Shown: positions 35,582 through 44,886, counted from the stretch's first letter. The stretch: 64,000 bases of DNA from Paraburkholderia sp. BCC1884 (GCF_900996225.1 NZ_CAAJGL010000079.1:434001-498000), one strand, 5' to 3'. Notes: a model not told the origin generated them from the sequence alone. Translations and numbers: made by a program.

Positions 35582-36114
35582 GCGCAAGGGGCGCCGTGAT
35601 CTGGATGACGGGGTTGTCCGGCGCGGGCAAATCCACTTTGGCGAACGCCTTGCATGAACGTCTGACCGCAGCGGGCCATCGCGCGATCGTGCTGGATGGC
35701 GACGCGTTGCGGCGCGGGCTCAATGCGGACCTCGGCTTCGCTTCCGGGGATCGCAGCGAAAACCTGCGCCGGGTTGCGCATGTCGCACAGTTGTTCAGGC
35801 AGCAAGGGTTCGTCGCGATCGTCGCCGTGATTTCGCCCGAGCATCGACATCGGTTGACGGCGCGCGAGATCGTGGGTGAAGGGTTCGTCGAAGTGTTCGT
35901 GAGCGCGCCGCTCAAGGTGTGTGAAGCGCGCGACGTCAAAGGACTTTATGCCCGTGCGCGCCGTGGCGAGATTGCGCATTTCACCGGTATTTCCGGCCCC
36001 TTCGACCCGCCGCTTGCGCCGGACGTGGTGATCGAGACCGATCGTGTGCCGCTCGACGAAGCTGTCGAACGCCTACTCGCGCAGTTGCGTGCGGCAGGGC
36101 GTTTGTCCGGCTAG
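35578..36114 (+). CDS. cysC: Adenylylsulfate kinase
   Basis: Phosphorylates adenosine 5'-phosphosulfate to PAPS. The 178-aa product has Walker A GLSGAGKST at 12-20, the DGDALRRGLNADLGF motif at 40-54 with GDRSENLRR after it, and the family C-terminal part YARARRGEIAHFTGIS. ISPEHRHR replaces the usual ISPFR-type segment, a mild variation. ATG 35578 overlaps the sulfotransferase stop by four bases. Nothing else of sulfate assimilation is adjacent, so this copy probably serves the sulfotransferase. Confidence 0.93.
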   Translation: MSARGAVIWMTGLSGAGKSTLANALHERLTAAGHRAIVLDGDALRRGLNADLGFASGDRSENLRRVAHVAQLFRQQGFVAIVAVISPEHRHRLTAREIVGEGFVEVFVSAPLKVCEARDVKGLYARARRGEIAHFTGISGPFDPPLAPDVVIETDRVPLDEAVERLLAQLRAAGRLSG

Positions 36115-36123
36115 AGCCTGAGC

Positions 36124-36148
36124 CGCGAATCGCGAATCGCGAATCGCG
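36124..36148. repeat. CGCGAAT tandem repeat
   Basis: Three and a half perfect copies of the seven-base unit CGCGAAT just after cysC. Confidence 0.85.
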
Positions 36149-36154
36149 CTCACG

Positions 36155-36400
36155 CTATCGCAGCACCGCGACGGAATGATGCAGGGCAGGGTACACGCCG
36201 ACAATAAACGCCGCATACAACGCCGCCATCGTCACGCCGGCCGCCGTACCCCACACGTCGCGCGAGGCAGCGCCCTGGCGGAAATGCATGGGCAAGCCCA
36301 CCACCAGATAGCCGAACAGAAAAAAGGCGATGACAGCTCGCACGGGCGATAGATCGTGACCGATGAATTCAAGCAAAGCGGGCAAGGTGAATGCGGACAT
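36155..36400 (-). CDS. Small inner membrane protein
   Basis: An 81-aa protein with two hydrophobic segments (VRAVIAFFLFGYLVVGLP and AAGVTMAALYAAFIVGVYPA). ATG 36400 gives the shortest hydrophobic product; the open frame to 36487 adds a hydrophilic N-terminus lacking a ribosome site. No family recognised. Converges with cysC. Confidence 0.6.
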   Translation of the reverse strand: MSAFTLPALLEFIGHDLSPVRAVIAFFLFGYLVVGLPMHFRQGAASRDVWGTAAGVTMAALYAAFIVGVYPALHHSVAVLR

Positions 36401-36649
36401 GAACGGGTCGCCGGATGGCGTACGGATGAGGCGCGAAGTGTTCGAGGCATCGGCAGAAGAAGCTGTGCGATGACCTCGATGAATCAAGCAACGACTGAAG
36501 CGGATTTAAGCTCACCCGACGACAAGGTGCAAGGGAAAGTCTGTATGAATTTGTACAGCTTTCGATTCGGCTTGCACGCAGCCTGCGCGCTCGCTTTCAT
36601 CGGCCTTCGCTGCACGTCATGGCGCTTTCATTTCTTGCCCGACATTGGC

Positions 36650-36862
36650 TTATCGCTTGCGCAGCGGCTCGATCAGCGACGACAAACCGTTGTGATCGAT
36701 CTCGTGCATCAAGGCAAGCAGCCGGCCGATTTCGCCGGGTGGGAAACCTTGGGCCGCGAACCAGTTTAGATAGTGACCGGGTAGGTCCGCAATCAAACGG
36801 CCTTTATATTTCCCGTAGGGCATCACGCGCGTGACCAGCAGTTCGAGGTGTTCGGAGTTCAT
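36650..36862 (-). CDS. DUF3820 family protein
   Basis: A 70-aa protein matching DUF3820: MPYGKYKGRLIADLPGHYLN followed by WFAAQGFPPGEIGRLL. This domain resembles the exonuclease-X-like C-terminal module and is annotated in some Pseudomonas as a quorum-sensing-regulated factor; function here unknown. Complete at both ends. Confidence 0.85.
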   Translation of the reverse strand: MNSEHLELLVTRVMPYGKYKGRLIADLPGHYLNWFAAQGFPPGEIGRLLALMHEIDHNGLSSLIEPLRKR

Positions 36863-37006
36863 CGCTAGGCGGTCGGCGCAGAGATCGTTGATGCAGGCGA
36901 ACGCACGGGGTGTGCGCGGAAAAACGCATTTTAGCGCGCGCTGCAGGCATTGCGCCGGCGTGGTAACGTCAGCGCTTTCCGTTCATCTTTCAACAGGACA
37001 AGTTCG

Positions 37007-38059
37007 ATGGAACACCGCAGACTCGGCGACTCCGATGTGCAGGTTAGCCTGATTGGTCTGGGCACCATGACGTGGGGCGAGCAGAACACCGAGCAGGAAG
37101 CGCACGCCCAGATCGACTACGCACTCGATCACGGCGTCAATCTGATCGACACGGCTGAAATGTATCCGGTGCCGCCGCGCGCCGAGACGCAAGGTTCGAC
37201 AGAACGCTATATCGGCACGTGGCTCGCGCAGCATCGCAGCGCGCGCGAGAAGATCGTGCTGGCCACCAAGATCGCCGGCCCGGCGCGTCAGCCGCATAAT
37301 CCGCGCCATATTCGTGGCGAGGGCAACCAGTTCGATCGCAAGAATCTCACCGAAGCGCTCAACGACAGCCTGAAGCGTTTGCAAACGGACTATGTCGATC
37401 TGTATCAGTTGCACTGGCCGGATCGCAACACGATGACCTTCGGCCGCCCGTCGTACCCGTGGATCGACGACGAATACACGGTGCCCATCGAAGAAACGCT
37501 GTCGGTGCTGGCCGAGTTCGTCAAGGCGGGCAAGGTGCGCCATATCGGCGTGTCGAATGAAACGCCCTGGGGCGTCGGGCAGTTTCTGCGCGCGGCCGAG
37601 AAACTTGGCTTGCCGCGCATCGTCAGCATCCAGAATCCGTATAGCCTCCTGAACCGCACGTACGAAGTGGGTCTGTCGGAATACGCGCATCGCGACAACA
37701 TCGGCTTGCTGGCTTATTCGCCGCTGGCGTTCGGCTGGTTGTCGGGCAAGTATGAAGGCGGCGCGCGGCCCGACGGCGCACGCATTTCGCTGTTCGAGCG
37801 CTTCAAGCGCTACAGCAAGCCGCAAGCGATCGAAGCGACCACGCGTTACGTCGAACTGGCCAGGCAGCATGGCTTGTCGCCTGCGCAATTCGCGCTCGCT
37901 TTCGTGAACAGCCGGCCGTTCGTGACCAGCAATCTGATCGGCGCGACCTCGCTCGATCAGCTGAAGGAAAACATCGCCAGCGCCGAGGTCAAACTGTCGC
38001 CGGAAGCGCTCGAGCAAATCGACGCGCTGCACGAGTTGCAGCCGAATCCCGCACCGTGA
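37007..38059 (+). CDS. tas: Aldo/keto reductase, Tas type
   Basis: A 350-aa NADP(H)-dependent (beta/alpha)8-barrel oxidoreductase. It matches E. coli Tas closely in my memory: GLGTMTWGEQNTEQEAHAQ at 18-36, NLIDTAEMYPVPPRAETQGS at about 47-66 with catalytic Asp and Tyr, KRLQTDYVDLYQLHWP, and IQNPYSLLNR. E. coli Tas was found by multicopy suppression of tyrosine auxotrophy; the natural substrate is unclear. Start ATG 37007; upstream frame rejected. A stem-loop at 38066-38109 follows. Confidence 0.92.
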   Translation: MEHRRLGDSDVQVSLIGLGTMTWGEQNTEQEAHAQIDYALDHGVNLIDTAEMYPVPPRAETQGSTERYIGTWLAQHRSAREKIVLATKIAGPARQPHNPRHIRGEGNQFDRKNLTEALNDSLKRLQTDYVDLYQLHWPDRNTMTFGRPSYPWIDDEYTVPIEETLSVLAEFVKAGKVRHIGVSNETPWGVGQFLRAAEKLGLPRIVSIQNPYSLLNRTYEVGLSEYAHRDNIGLLAYSPLAFGWLSGKYEGGARPDGARISLFERFKRYSKPQAIEATTRYVELARQHGLSPAQFALAFVNSRPFVTSNLIGATSLDQLKENIASAEVKLSPEALEQIDALHELQPNPAP

Positions 38060-38065
38060 TGCGGA

Positions 38066-38109
38066 CGCTGAGTGCGCGCGGGGCTAGTCCAGCCCCGCTG
38101 CACTCAGCG
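38066..38109. terminator. bidirectional stem-loop between tas and the MHS transporter
   Basis: CGCTGAGTGC and GCGGGGCT pair with AGCCCCGC and GCACTCAGCG around AGTCC. Both convergent genes end at it; the right arm contains the transporter stop. No T-run, so Rho-independence is doubtful. Confidence 0.65.
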
Positions 38110-39387
38110 AATCTTCAGCTTCGTGCGCACGGCGTAGAGCGCCAGCAAACTCGCCGCCGCGCAGAACATCAGGTAAAAACCGGGCGCTAGCTTGTTGCCG
38201 CTGGCGTCGATCAGCCAGGTGATCACGAAGGGCGCAAAGCCGCCGAACACCGTTACGCCGACGTTGTAGCTCACCGACAAGCCGGTCGCGCGCGTCTGCG
38301 TCGGGAATATCTCCGACATCAAGGCCGGCAGCGCGCCGAAGTAGGTCGCCTTCAACACGCCGATCCAGATCAACGCGAGCAGCATCGTCGTGAACGACGG
38401 ATGCGCATTCATGTACACGAACGCCGGATAGACCGTCGCCAGCATCAACACGGCAGCCACGGCCATGATGCGGATCCGTCCCATGCTGTCGGACAGATGA
38501 CCCGCGAACGGCGTCAGCACCGTCAACACGACGCCGGTGGCGAGCGTGGCCGCGAAACCGGTCGAGGCGGGCAGATGCAGTTGCTTGATCGCATACGTCG
38601 GCATGTACAGGATCATGTAATTGGCTGCCGTCGAAATGATCAGCGAGCCGACCGCCAGCAGCATGCGCAGCTTCTGCGTGCCGAACAGATCGCCCAGGGG
38701 CGTGCGGGTTTTCGGCTGGGTGTCGAACTCCGCGCCTTCATCGACGTAGCGGCGAATATAGAAACCGACTGGCCCGATGGCGAGGCCGAACAGAAACGGC
38801 ACACGCCAGCCCCACGACTCGAGTTGCGCCATGCTGAGCTGACTCGTCAGCAACGCGCCGAAGCCGGACGCGAGCAACGTGGCCAGACCCTGACTCGCGA
38901 ACTGCCAGCTGCCCATGAAGCCACGCCGCGTCGGCGCATGTTCGACCAGAAACGCCGTCGACGCACCGAATTCCCCACCCGCCGAAAAGCCCTGCACGAG
39001 TCGCGAAAGCATGATGCCCGCCGGCGCCCACAAACCGATCGCCGCATACGGCGGCATCACCGCGATCGTCAAGGTGCCGACCATCATCAACGCGATCGAC
39101 AGCAGCAGCGATGCCTTGCGCCCGGCGCGATCCGCGAGCGAGCCCAGCACGAGGCCGCCGAGCGGGCGGATCAGATAGGAAATGCCGAAGGTGCCGAGCG
39201 TGAGCATCAGCGAAATCGCCTCGGTGCGCGCGGGGAAAAACAGCTTCGCAATCGTCACCGCAAAGAAGCCATACACGACGAGGTCGAACCATTCGAGCGC
39301 ATTGCCGATCGACGCCGCGAGAATGATGCGATGGACCTTCGCGGTCGACGGCCGCGCGGCGCTGGCTTGCAAGGTGGACGTGCTCAT
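38104..39387 (-). CDS. MHS-family (metabolite:H+ symporter) MFS transporter
   Basis: A 427-aa 12-helix MFS protein. The metabolite:H+ symporter signature is clear: ASIGNALEWFDLVVYGFFA at about 27-45, YLIRPLGGLVLGSLADRAGR near 72-91 and LVQGFSAGGEFGAS near 130-143. This family imports organic acids such as citrate, ketoglutarate, shikimate or proline betaine. The M20 peptidase gene upstream on the same strand and the divergent LysR regulator suggest import of a peptide-like or N-acyl substrate hydrolysed by that enzyme. Confidence 0.9.
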   Translation of the reverse strand: MSTSTLQASAARPSTAKVHRIILAASIGNALEWFDLVVYGFFAVTIAKLFFPARTEAISLMLTLGTFGISYLIRPLGGLVLGSLADRAGRKASLLLSIALMMVGTLTIAVMPPYAAIGLWAPAGIMLSRLVQGFSAGGEFGASTAFLVEHAPTRRGFMGSWQFASQGLATLLASGFGALLTSQLSMAQLESWGWRVPFLFGLAIGPVGFYIRRYVDEGAEFDTQPKTRTPLGDLFGTQKLRMLLAVGSLIISTAANYMILYMPTYAIKQLHLPASTGFAATLATGVVLTVLTPFAGHLSDSMGRIRIMAVAAVLMLATVYPAFVYMNAHPSFTTMLLALIWIGVLKATYFGALPALMSEIFPTQTRATGLSVSYNVGVTVFGGFAPFVITWLIDASGNKLAPGFYLMFCAAASLLALYAVRTKLKIR

Positions 39388-39492
39388 CGTGGACGGATCT
39401 CGTGACGGATGCGGCTTGCGGCGTGCTGCGCTCGCTCAGGTTCGCGAAGGTCTCGCGCGGTTCGTACAGCTTTCAGGTGGTCGTTGAAACAG

Positions 39493-40887
39493 TCATCCGG
39501 CTCGCGCATGCGGCGAGTTCTCGCCCAGATCCCAGAAAAGCCCCGCCATGATCTGCAGACCTTCGCGCACGACCGGCCCGAGCAGATGCTCGTTGGGCGC
39601 ATGCTGCGAACACGCGGGATAGGAATGCGGCACCCAGATGGTCGGCAAGCCCAGCGTGTCCGCGAAGACCTCGTTGGGCAACGTGCCGCCCAGGTTCGGC
39701 AGTACCGCCGTCTTCTTGCCGGTGGTTTGTTCGAGCGAGGCGATCGCCCACGTGACCCAGGGGTCGTCCGGGTTCAGTCGTGTGGCCGGCGCGCCGCGTT
39801 CGACCTCGATCTGCACAAGAGAGAATCCGTGAGCATCGAGATGGGCGCGCAGATGCTCTTCGAGCCGATGCCAATCGGTGCCGACCACGAAGCGCAACTG
39901 GCAATGCGCGAATGCCGACGACGGAATCGCATTCACCGGGTTCTCGGGATTGCCCGCCTTGAAGGCGAGTATTTCGAAGCTGTTCCAGCCGAACACACGC
40001 TCGGGCGCGGAGAGGCCGGGTTCGCCCCAGTTCTCGTCGACCTCGGGGTCGCCCGGGCCGCCGCCTACCGAGATATCCGCCAGAGCACGACGCACGGCTT
40101 CCGGAATCGGCGGCGGACGTAAGCCGTCCACGGCAATCACGCCACGTGCGTCGACGAGGCTGGCCAACGCGTTCGCCAGCACGGTGGCCGGATTGCGCAG
40201 CAGCCCGCCCCAGTTCCCCGAGTGATGCGCGCCGTCGCGCAGATTGAGCGAGAGTTTGAAGTTCACCGACCCGCGCGAGCCGAGAAACACCGTCGGGCGG
40301 CGTGCGGCGAGACGCGGGCCGTCGGAGGCGATCAGCACGTCGGCGGCCAGTTCCTGCCGGTGCGCACGGCAGATCGCGTCGAGGCCCGGCGAGCCGGTCT
40401 CTTCGCCCATCTCGATCAGCAGCTTCGCGTTGAAACCGAGCTTGCCGCCGCGCGCGGCCAGCACGCTCGCCAGCGCTGCCAGGTTAATGGTGTGCTGGCC
40501 TTTGTTGTCGGCGGTGCCGCGGCCGAACCAGCGTTCGCCTTCGATCGTCACGGCCCACGGCGTCAGCGGTGCACGCCACTGGTTGTCGTAGCCGCGTACG
40601 ACGTCGCCGTGGCCATAGATCAGCACGGTGGGCAGGTGCTCGCCCTCGTGACGGCTCGCAATCAGAAACTGACCGAAGCCTGCCACCGGGTTGTCGACGA
40701 TGCGTGTCTCGAAGCCGAGACGCCCGGCTTCGGGCGTGATTTCGTCAGTCAGATACGCGAGCAGGGTGGCGGCGCGGTCGCTTTCCTGGCTTTCCGTGCG
40801 AAAGCCGACGCGGCGGTTGAGGTCTTCGAGAAAGGCGCCCGATTCGAAATGCTGCGTGGCGTGCTCGATGGCCTGATGGCGGGTCAT
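39493..40887 (-). CDS. M20-family metallopeptidase (dipeptidase/carboxypeptidase type)
   Basis: A 464-aa dizinc hydrolase. Metal-binding motifs are in order: YGHGDVV near 95, FGRGTADNKGQ near 125, EMGEETGSPG near 161-170, and a C-terminal His in SQHAPNEHLLGP. The dimerisation domain lies at about 195-360. Cytoplasmic, cleaving a dipeptide or N-acyl amino acid. ATG 40887 is preferred to TTG four codons upstream because TTGGAGACGACC serves as its ribosome site. Divergent from a LysR regulator, 153 bases away. Confidence 0.9.
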   Translation of the reverse strand: MTRHQAIEHATQHFESGAFLEDLNRRVGFRTESQESDRAATLLAYLTDEITPEAGRLGFETRIVDNPVAGFGQFLIASRHEGEHLPTVLIYGHGDVVRGYDNQWRAPLTPWAVTIEGERWFGRGTADNKGQHTINLAALASVLAARGGKLGFNAKLLIEMGEETGSPGLDAICRAHRQELAADVLIASDGPRLAARRPTVFLGSRGSVNFKLSLNLRDGAHHSGNWGGLLRNPATVLANALASLVDARGVIAVDGLRPPPIPEAVRRALADISVGGGPGDPEVDENWGEPGLSAPERVFGWNSFEILAFKAGNPENPVNAIPSSAFAHCQLRFVVGTDWHRLEEHLRAHLDAHGFSLVQIEVERGAPATRLNPDDPWVTWAIASLEQTTGKKTAVLPNLGGTLPNEVFADTLGLPTIWVPHSYPACSQHAPNEHLLGPVVREGLQIMAGLFWDLGENSPHARAG

Positions 40888-41040
40888 GGTCGTCTCCAAT
40901 GCGGGGGGCTGGGGTGCCTGTAGTGTCGAATTGATTCTAGGAGGCCGTTTTTTTTGTCACAATGATCGTGTTTCGAAGCTTGCGTTGCCGAAAAGGCAAA
41001 GCTCGAGCATGCTCATCCGGGATCGACGAGGCACCGCTTC

Positions 41041-42003
41041 ATGGCACTTTCGCTGCACGGCATTGCCCTGCGTTACTTCGTCGAAGTAGCGCGCTCCGGT
41101 TCGATTAGCGACGCCTCCGCGCGGCTGCATGTGGCCGTGTCGGCGATCAGCCGGCAGATTGCGCGGCTCGAGAGCGAGCTCGGGGTGGCGCTGTTCGAAC
41201 GTCGTCCGCGTGGCATGGCGCTCTCGGAAGCCGGCGAGCGGCTGCTCGTCTACGCTCAGCGCAGCCTGCTCGAGGCGGCGCACGTGATGAAGGAGATCGG
41301 CGGCCTCGAGAGCCTGCACGGCAGCATGATCAGGGTGGCGAGTTCGGAAGGGTTCGCGGCGGACTTCCTGCCGGGGGCGCTGGCGAGCTTTCGGCGCCAG
41401 TATCCCGGCATCGATTTCACGCTCTCGGTGATGTCGCCGGGCGAGGCCACGCGCCGCGTGCGCGAGGGTGACGCAGACCTCGCGCTAACCTTCAGCCTCG
41501 CGCCGGAGAAGGGCGTCAAGGTCGAGCACACCGAGCGGGCGCCGGTATTCGTGCTGCTGCGCGCCGATCATCCGCTGGCCGTGCGCGCGAAAGTGTCGCT
41601 CGCGGACTTGCAGCGTTATCCGCTGGTCCTGCCCGAACCGGGCACGACCATCCGCCAGTTGATCGACATCACATGCGCGCTCGAAGGCATCCTGCTCGAG
41701 CCCGATCTCACCTGCGACAACAGCGCGGCAATGTATCGCTACGCGCAGAAGTCCGGCGCGATCATGTTCACGGGACTGCTGTCGGTACGCGATCGTTACG
41801 CGGATGACGGCTTCGTGGTGATGCCGCTCGTCCATCCGCAGATGCGTCAGCGCAGCATTCAGGTGCAGACCATGGCGGGGCGCGAGTTGCCGCCGTCGGT
41901 GCGGGCTTTTCGCGATCATCTGATCGTCGAGATTGCCGGAACGAAGCCCCCGGCGGGCGGGAGGGCGAAGACCGGCCGGCAGCGCAGCGGGCGTGCAACG
42001 TGA
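41041..42003 (+). CDS. LysR-family transcriptional regulator
   Basis: A 320-aa LTTR. The winged HTH is at about 6-65 (SGSISDASARLHVAVSAISR) and the periplasmic-binding-protein-like effector domain runs from about 90 to 295. A Lys/Arg-rich C-terminal tail follows. It is divergent from the M20 peptidase and transporter genes, so these are the likely targets; T-N11-A-type sites in the 153-base gap were not resolved by eye. Confidence 0.9.
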   Translation: MALSLHGIALRYFVEVARSGSISDASARLHVAVSAISRQIARLESELGVALFERRPRGMALSEAGERLLVYAQRSLLEAAHVMKEIGGLESLHGSMIRVASSEGFAADFLPGALASFRRQYPGIDFTLSVMSPGEATRRVREGDADLALTFSLAPEKGVKVEHTERAPVFVLLRADHPLAVRAKVSLADLQRYPLVLPEPGTTIRQLIDITCALEGILLEPDLTCDNSAAMYRYAQKSGAIMFTGLLSVRDRYADDGFVVMPLVHPQMRQRSIQVQTMAGRELPPSVRAFRDHLIVEIAGTKPPAGGRAKTGRQRSGRAT

Positions 42004-42204
42004 CGCATGGGAAGGCAAATGTCTCTGCCGGAACGCGAATCACGACCTAAACTGTGGTGGACGGGGCGGGCGGTCAATGCCGGCATGCGCGGCTTGCGAT
42101 GTTGCGGTGCACGCCAGTGGTAGGATTCAGCCCGAAAAATGGCGAGCGGCGTGCCAGCAATACGACACGCCTGTTCACAACAGAGCGATAGGACTCAGGA
42201 CACA

Positions 42205-42627
42205 ATGGCGCAACAAAAAACAAACCCAAAACTTGAGCAGGCGCTGACGCGCGGGGATCTGGCTATCCGTCAGGCAAATTCGGCACGAGCAACCGCCTTG
42301 CTGCGCGCGCTCGGCAAGATGATCGTGGATGCCTCGGCGACGATCGGGGTCGAAGCTTTTACGCTGATCCCCGACGGCGACAAGATCTACGATCCGGCCG
42401 ACGGCTTGTGGCCGCAGGAGTTGCAGGTCTCGCTCGACGGTCCTGTCGAGGAAGCCGATCCGGACGAGGTGCGCACGGTGCGCCTGATCGCCGACGATCC
42501 GGGCACGGTGTTTCGCGTCGAATGGCAGCGCGCCGACGGCAAGATCGGTCGCCAGGATGGCGGCCCGTTCGCGACGGTGGCGTTCATTTCCGACGTGGAT
42601 ATTCCGTGGACGGACGACGAGGATTGA
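42205..42627 (+). CDS. Hypothetical acidic 140-aa protein
   Basis: Soluble, acidic (ends DIPWTDDED), without signal peptide or membrane segment; residues 1-60 are helical (LEQALTRGDLAIRQANSARA). No family recognised. ATG 42205 after AGGACACA. Confidence 0.65.
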   Translation: MAQQKTNPKLEQALTRGDLAIRQANSARATALLRALGKMIVDASATIGVEAFTLIPDGDKIYDPADGLWPQELQVSLDGPVEEADPDEVRTVRLIADDPGTVFRVEWQRADGKIGRQDGGPFATVAFISDVDIPWTDDED

Positions 42628-42677
42628 GGCGCGACTCGAGCCTGACTTGAGCGCGGCTTAACCCTTCGATGTTTCCA

Positions 42678-42703
42678 GTTGCGCCGGCGTTCGCCGGCGC
42701 AAC
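42678..42703. terminator. GC-rich perfect hairpin after nodJ
   Basis: GTTGCGCCGGC, GTTC loop, GCCGGCGCAAC: 11-bp perfect stem between the convergent nodJ and hypothetical gene. No T-run; could be a processed 3' end or a REP-like element. Confidence 0.5.
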
Positions 42704-42711
42704 GCAGCTTC

Positions 42712-43551
42712 CTATTTCATCATCCTGCGGCGAAACAGAATCGCCGAAATCACGAATCCACCTACGGCATACGCCGCCAGCACGGCCACATGCAGCAGCA
42801 CCGCATCGACCGGGCGCCCGAGCATCGCGGGCCGGATCAGATCGACCGCATGCGCCAACGGCAACACGTTGGTCGCCACGCGCGCGGCGGGCGGCAGTTG
42901 CGACGCCGGAAAGAACACGCCGGAGAGCAGCAGCATCGGCGTCAACACCAGCGTTTGATAAAACATGAAGAAGTCGTATGACGGCGCGAGGGCCGTCACG
43001 ATCATGGTGGTGCTGGCAAACGCTAATCCGGTCAGCACGATGACCGGCAACGCCAGCAGCATCGACGGAAAATTCGCGTAGCCCAGCGCGCCCGCCACCA
43101 GCATGATCGCCGCGCCCGAGAGCACCGACTTGCTGCCCGCCCAGATGACCTCGCCGAGCACGATGTCGCCGAGCGTGAGCGGCGTGTGCATGATCGCCTC
43201 CCAGGTGCGCTGCACGTGCATGCGCGAGAAGCCCGAATACATGGCTTCGAAGCTCGCGGACATCATCACGCTCGAGGCCACCGTGCCCGCCGCCAGAAAC
43301 GCGATATACGACACGCCGTCGACATGTCCGACCATCAGTCCCAGCCCGAAGCCGAGGCCGAACAGATAGATCATCGGATCGGCGAGGTTGCCGAACATCG
43401 AGGCGATCGCGAGTTTCTTCCACACCAGATAGTTGCGACGCCATACGGCGACCCAGTTCGTCGCGTTGGCGGGGAACGCGGCGAAGGGTTCCTGTTTCGA
43501 CGGCTTGTTGCTCGGGGTGTGGTCCGGGGCGTGGTACGTGCGTGCGTCCAT
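42712..43551 (-). CDS. nodJ: ABC-2 type exporter permease, NodJ family
   Basis: A 279-aa inner-membrane permease with six helices. It matches NodJ-type proteins: LVWKKLAIASMFGNLADPMIY at about 42-62 (split here), FEAMYSGFSRMHVQRTWEAI near 105-124 and LPLAHAVDLIRPA near the end. In rhizobia NodIJ exports lipo-chito-oligosaccharide; outside rhizobia homologues export other glycolipids or unknown substrates. ATG 43551 chosen; the frame upstream runs through low-complexity repeats. Pairs with nodI upstream. Confidence 0.88.
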   Translation of the reverse strand: MDARTYHAPDHTPSNKPSKQEPFAAFPANATNWVAVWRRNYLVWKKLAIASMFGNLADPMIYLFGLGFGLGLMVGHVDGVSYIAFLAAGTVASSVMMSASFEAMYSGFSRMHVQRTWEAIMHTPLTLGDIVLGEVIWAGSKSVLSGAAIMLVAGALGYANFPSMLLALPVIVLTGLAFASTTMIVTALAPSYDFFMFYQTLVLTPMLLLSGVFFPASQLPPAARVATNVLPLAHAVDLIRPAMLGRPVDAVLLHVAVLAAYAVGGFVISAILFRRRMMK

Positions 43552-43561
43552 TGCGTGTCTC

Positions 43562-43605
43562 GTGCTGGTGTGGTGCCTGTGTGGTGCTGGTGTGGTGCTG
43601 GTGTG
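43562..43605. repeat. four 11-bp tandem repeats between nodI and nodJ
   Basis: Unit GTGCTGGTGTG four times (second copy has two changes), plus a partial fifth, in the 133-base gap that carries the nodJ leader. Reads CACACCAGCAC on the coding strand. Confidence 0.9.
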
Positions 43606-43684
43606 GTGCTTTTCCGGAGCGTGGGTGGTGCGCTGTGCTGCGCGCGCGGTGTTCTGAATTGCGCTTACAGAGAACTCATGCGCT

Positions 43685-44599
43685 TCAATCCTGCATCTCG
43701 CGGCCGGTGAGCCGCAGGAACACATCTTCCAGATTGGCCGGGCGATGCAGATAGCGCAAATCCGTTCGCTGCTTCAGTTTCGCGTGAACGGGTTGGGCAT
43801 CATGCACATAACAGAACAGTGTCTCGCCGCTGATCTCGGTGCGCTCGGCGAGCGGCGCGAGTTCATCGCGCAGCGCTTGTGGATCGGGACCGAAAATCTC
43901 GATCACGTCGCAGCCAATTTCAGACGCGATCAACACGCTCGGCGCGCCTTCGGCGATCTTGCGGCCTTCTTCGATCACGCACAGGCGATGGCAAAGCCGC
44001 TCGGCCTCTTCCATGAAGTGCGTGGTCAGCAGAATGGTCTTGCCGCGCGCGAGCAAGGAGCGCAGACGCTCCCAGATCAGATGCCGCGCTTGAGGATCGA
44101 GGCCGGTGGTCGGCTCATCCATGATCAGCACGTCGGGATCGTTGACGAGCGCGCGCGCCAGCGTGAGGCGTCGCTTCATGCCGCCCGACAACTCGCTCAC
44201 GCGTGCGTCCGCCTTGCTCTCGAGGCGCGCGAATTCGAGCAGCGACGGCACCATCGCCCGACATTGCGCGGCGCTCAGACCGAAGTAGCGGCCGAACACG
44301 AGCAGGTTCTCACGCACCGTGAAGTCGGGATCGAGATTGTCGAATTGCGGCACCACGCCGACCCGCGCCCGCGCGATGCGGGCGCGGCCGGGGACCGGTT
44401 CGCCGCACAGGCGAATCGCGCCTGCGTCCGGCGCGGCGATACCGAGCAGCATGCGCAGCGTGGTGGTCTTGCCCGCGCCGTTCGGGCCGAGCAAGCCGAA
44501 GCATTCGCCGGCGTTGACGTGAAACGACAGTCCGTCGACGACCGTCTTCTCGCCGTAGCTTTTTTTGACCTGATTAAATTCGATAGCGACTTCAGACAT
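43685..44599 (-). CDS. nodI: ABC exporter ATP-binding protein, NodI family
   Basis: A 304-aa ATPase: Walker A GPNGAGKTTT at about 38-47, Q-loop VVPQFDNLDP near 82-91, signature SGGMKRR near 138-144, Walker B VLIMDEPTTGLDP near 158-170, switch His in TTHFMEEAERL. The VVPQFDNLD and YRYFG-type segments are typical of NodI. Partner permease is nodJ downstream. It may export a glycolipid or a drug-like molecule. Confidence 0.92.
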   Translation of the reverse strand: MSEVAIEFNQVKKSYGEKTVVDGLSFHVNAGECFGLLGPNGAGKTTTLRMLLGIAAPDAGAIRLCGEPVPGRARIARARVGVVPQFDNLDPDFTVRENLLVFGRYFGLSAAQCRAMVPSLLEFARLESKADARVSELSGGMKRRLTLARALVNDPDVLIMDEPTTGLDPQARHLIWERLRSLLARGKTILLTTHFMEEAERLCHRLCVIEEGRKIAEGAPSVLIASEIGCDVIEIFGPDPQALRDELAPLAERTEISGETLFCYVHDAQPVHAKLKQRTDLRYLHRPANLEDVFLRLTGREMQD

Positions 44600-44782
44600 G
44601 GATCGATCCAGGCTCCGGGAAAAGGCACGAATGACCGTGAAGGCCGCTCATTCTAGGACATTGGCCGACTCGCGGCGGGACCGCTGAAGGGTCGAATAAG
44701 CCGCTTCTTGCACTGCCGCATGAAGCAACCGGCGACGCCTCAGGAAGGGCAGACCCCGCTCGCACCGGATTAGGGCGCAGCT

Positions 44783-44803
44783 AGTGCGCGACAATTGCGC
44801 ACT
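44783..44803 (+). promoter_or_regulatory. inverted repeat upstream of universal stress gene
   Basis: AGTGCGC, seven-base loop, GCGCACT about 85 bases before the start codon. Could be an operator or the terminator of an unseen transcript (TTTT follows at 44810). Role open. Confidence 0.35.
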
Positions 44804-44886
44804 TAGCGTTTTCCATCCCTTGCAACCTGAATTGCGGCGCACCATGATTGATTTACACCGCGCTTATCGCGGGAAGGGAGAAAACC

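Noticed and set aside
36121..36150. CRISPR-like short repeats
   Set aside because: Seven-base direct tandem units without spacers.
43562..43725. Longer nodJ with His/Thr-rich N-terminus
   Set aside because: The extension is translated tandem repeats; the NodJ fold starts after ATG 43551.
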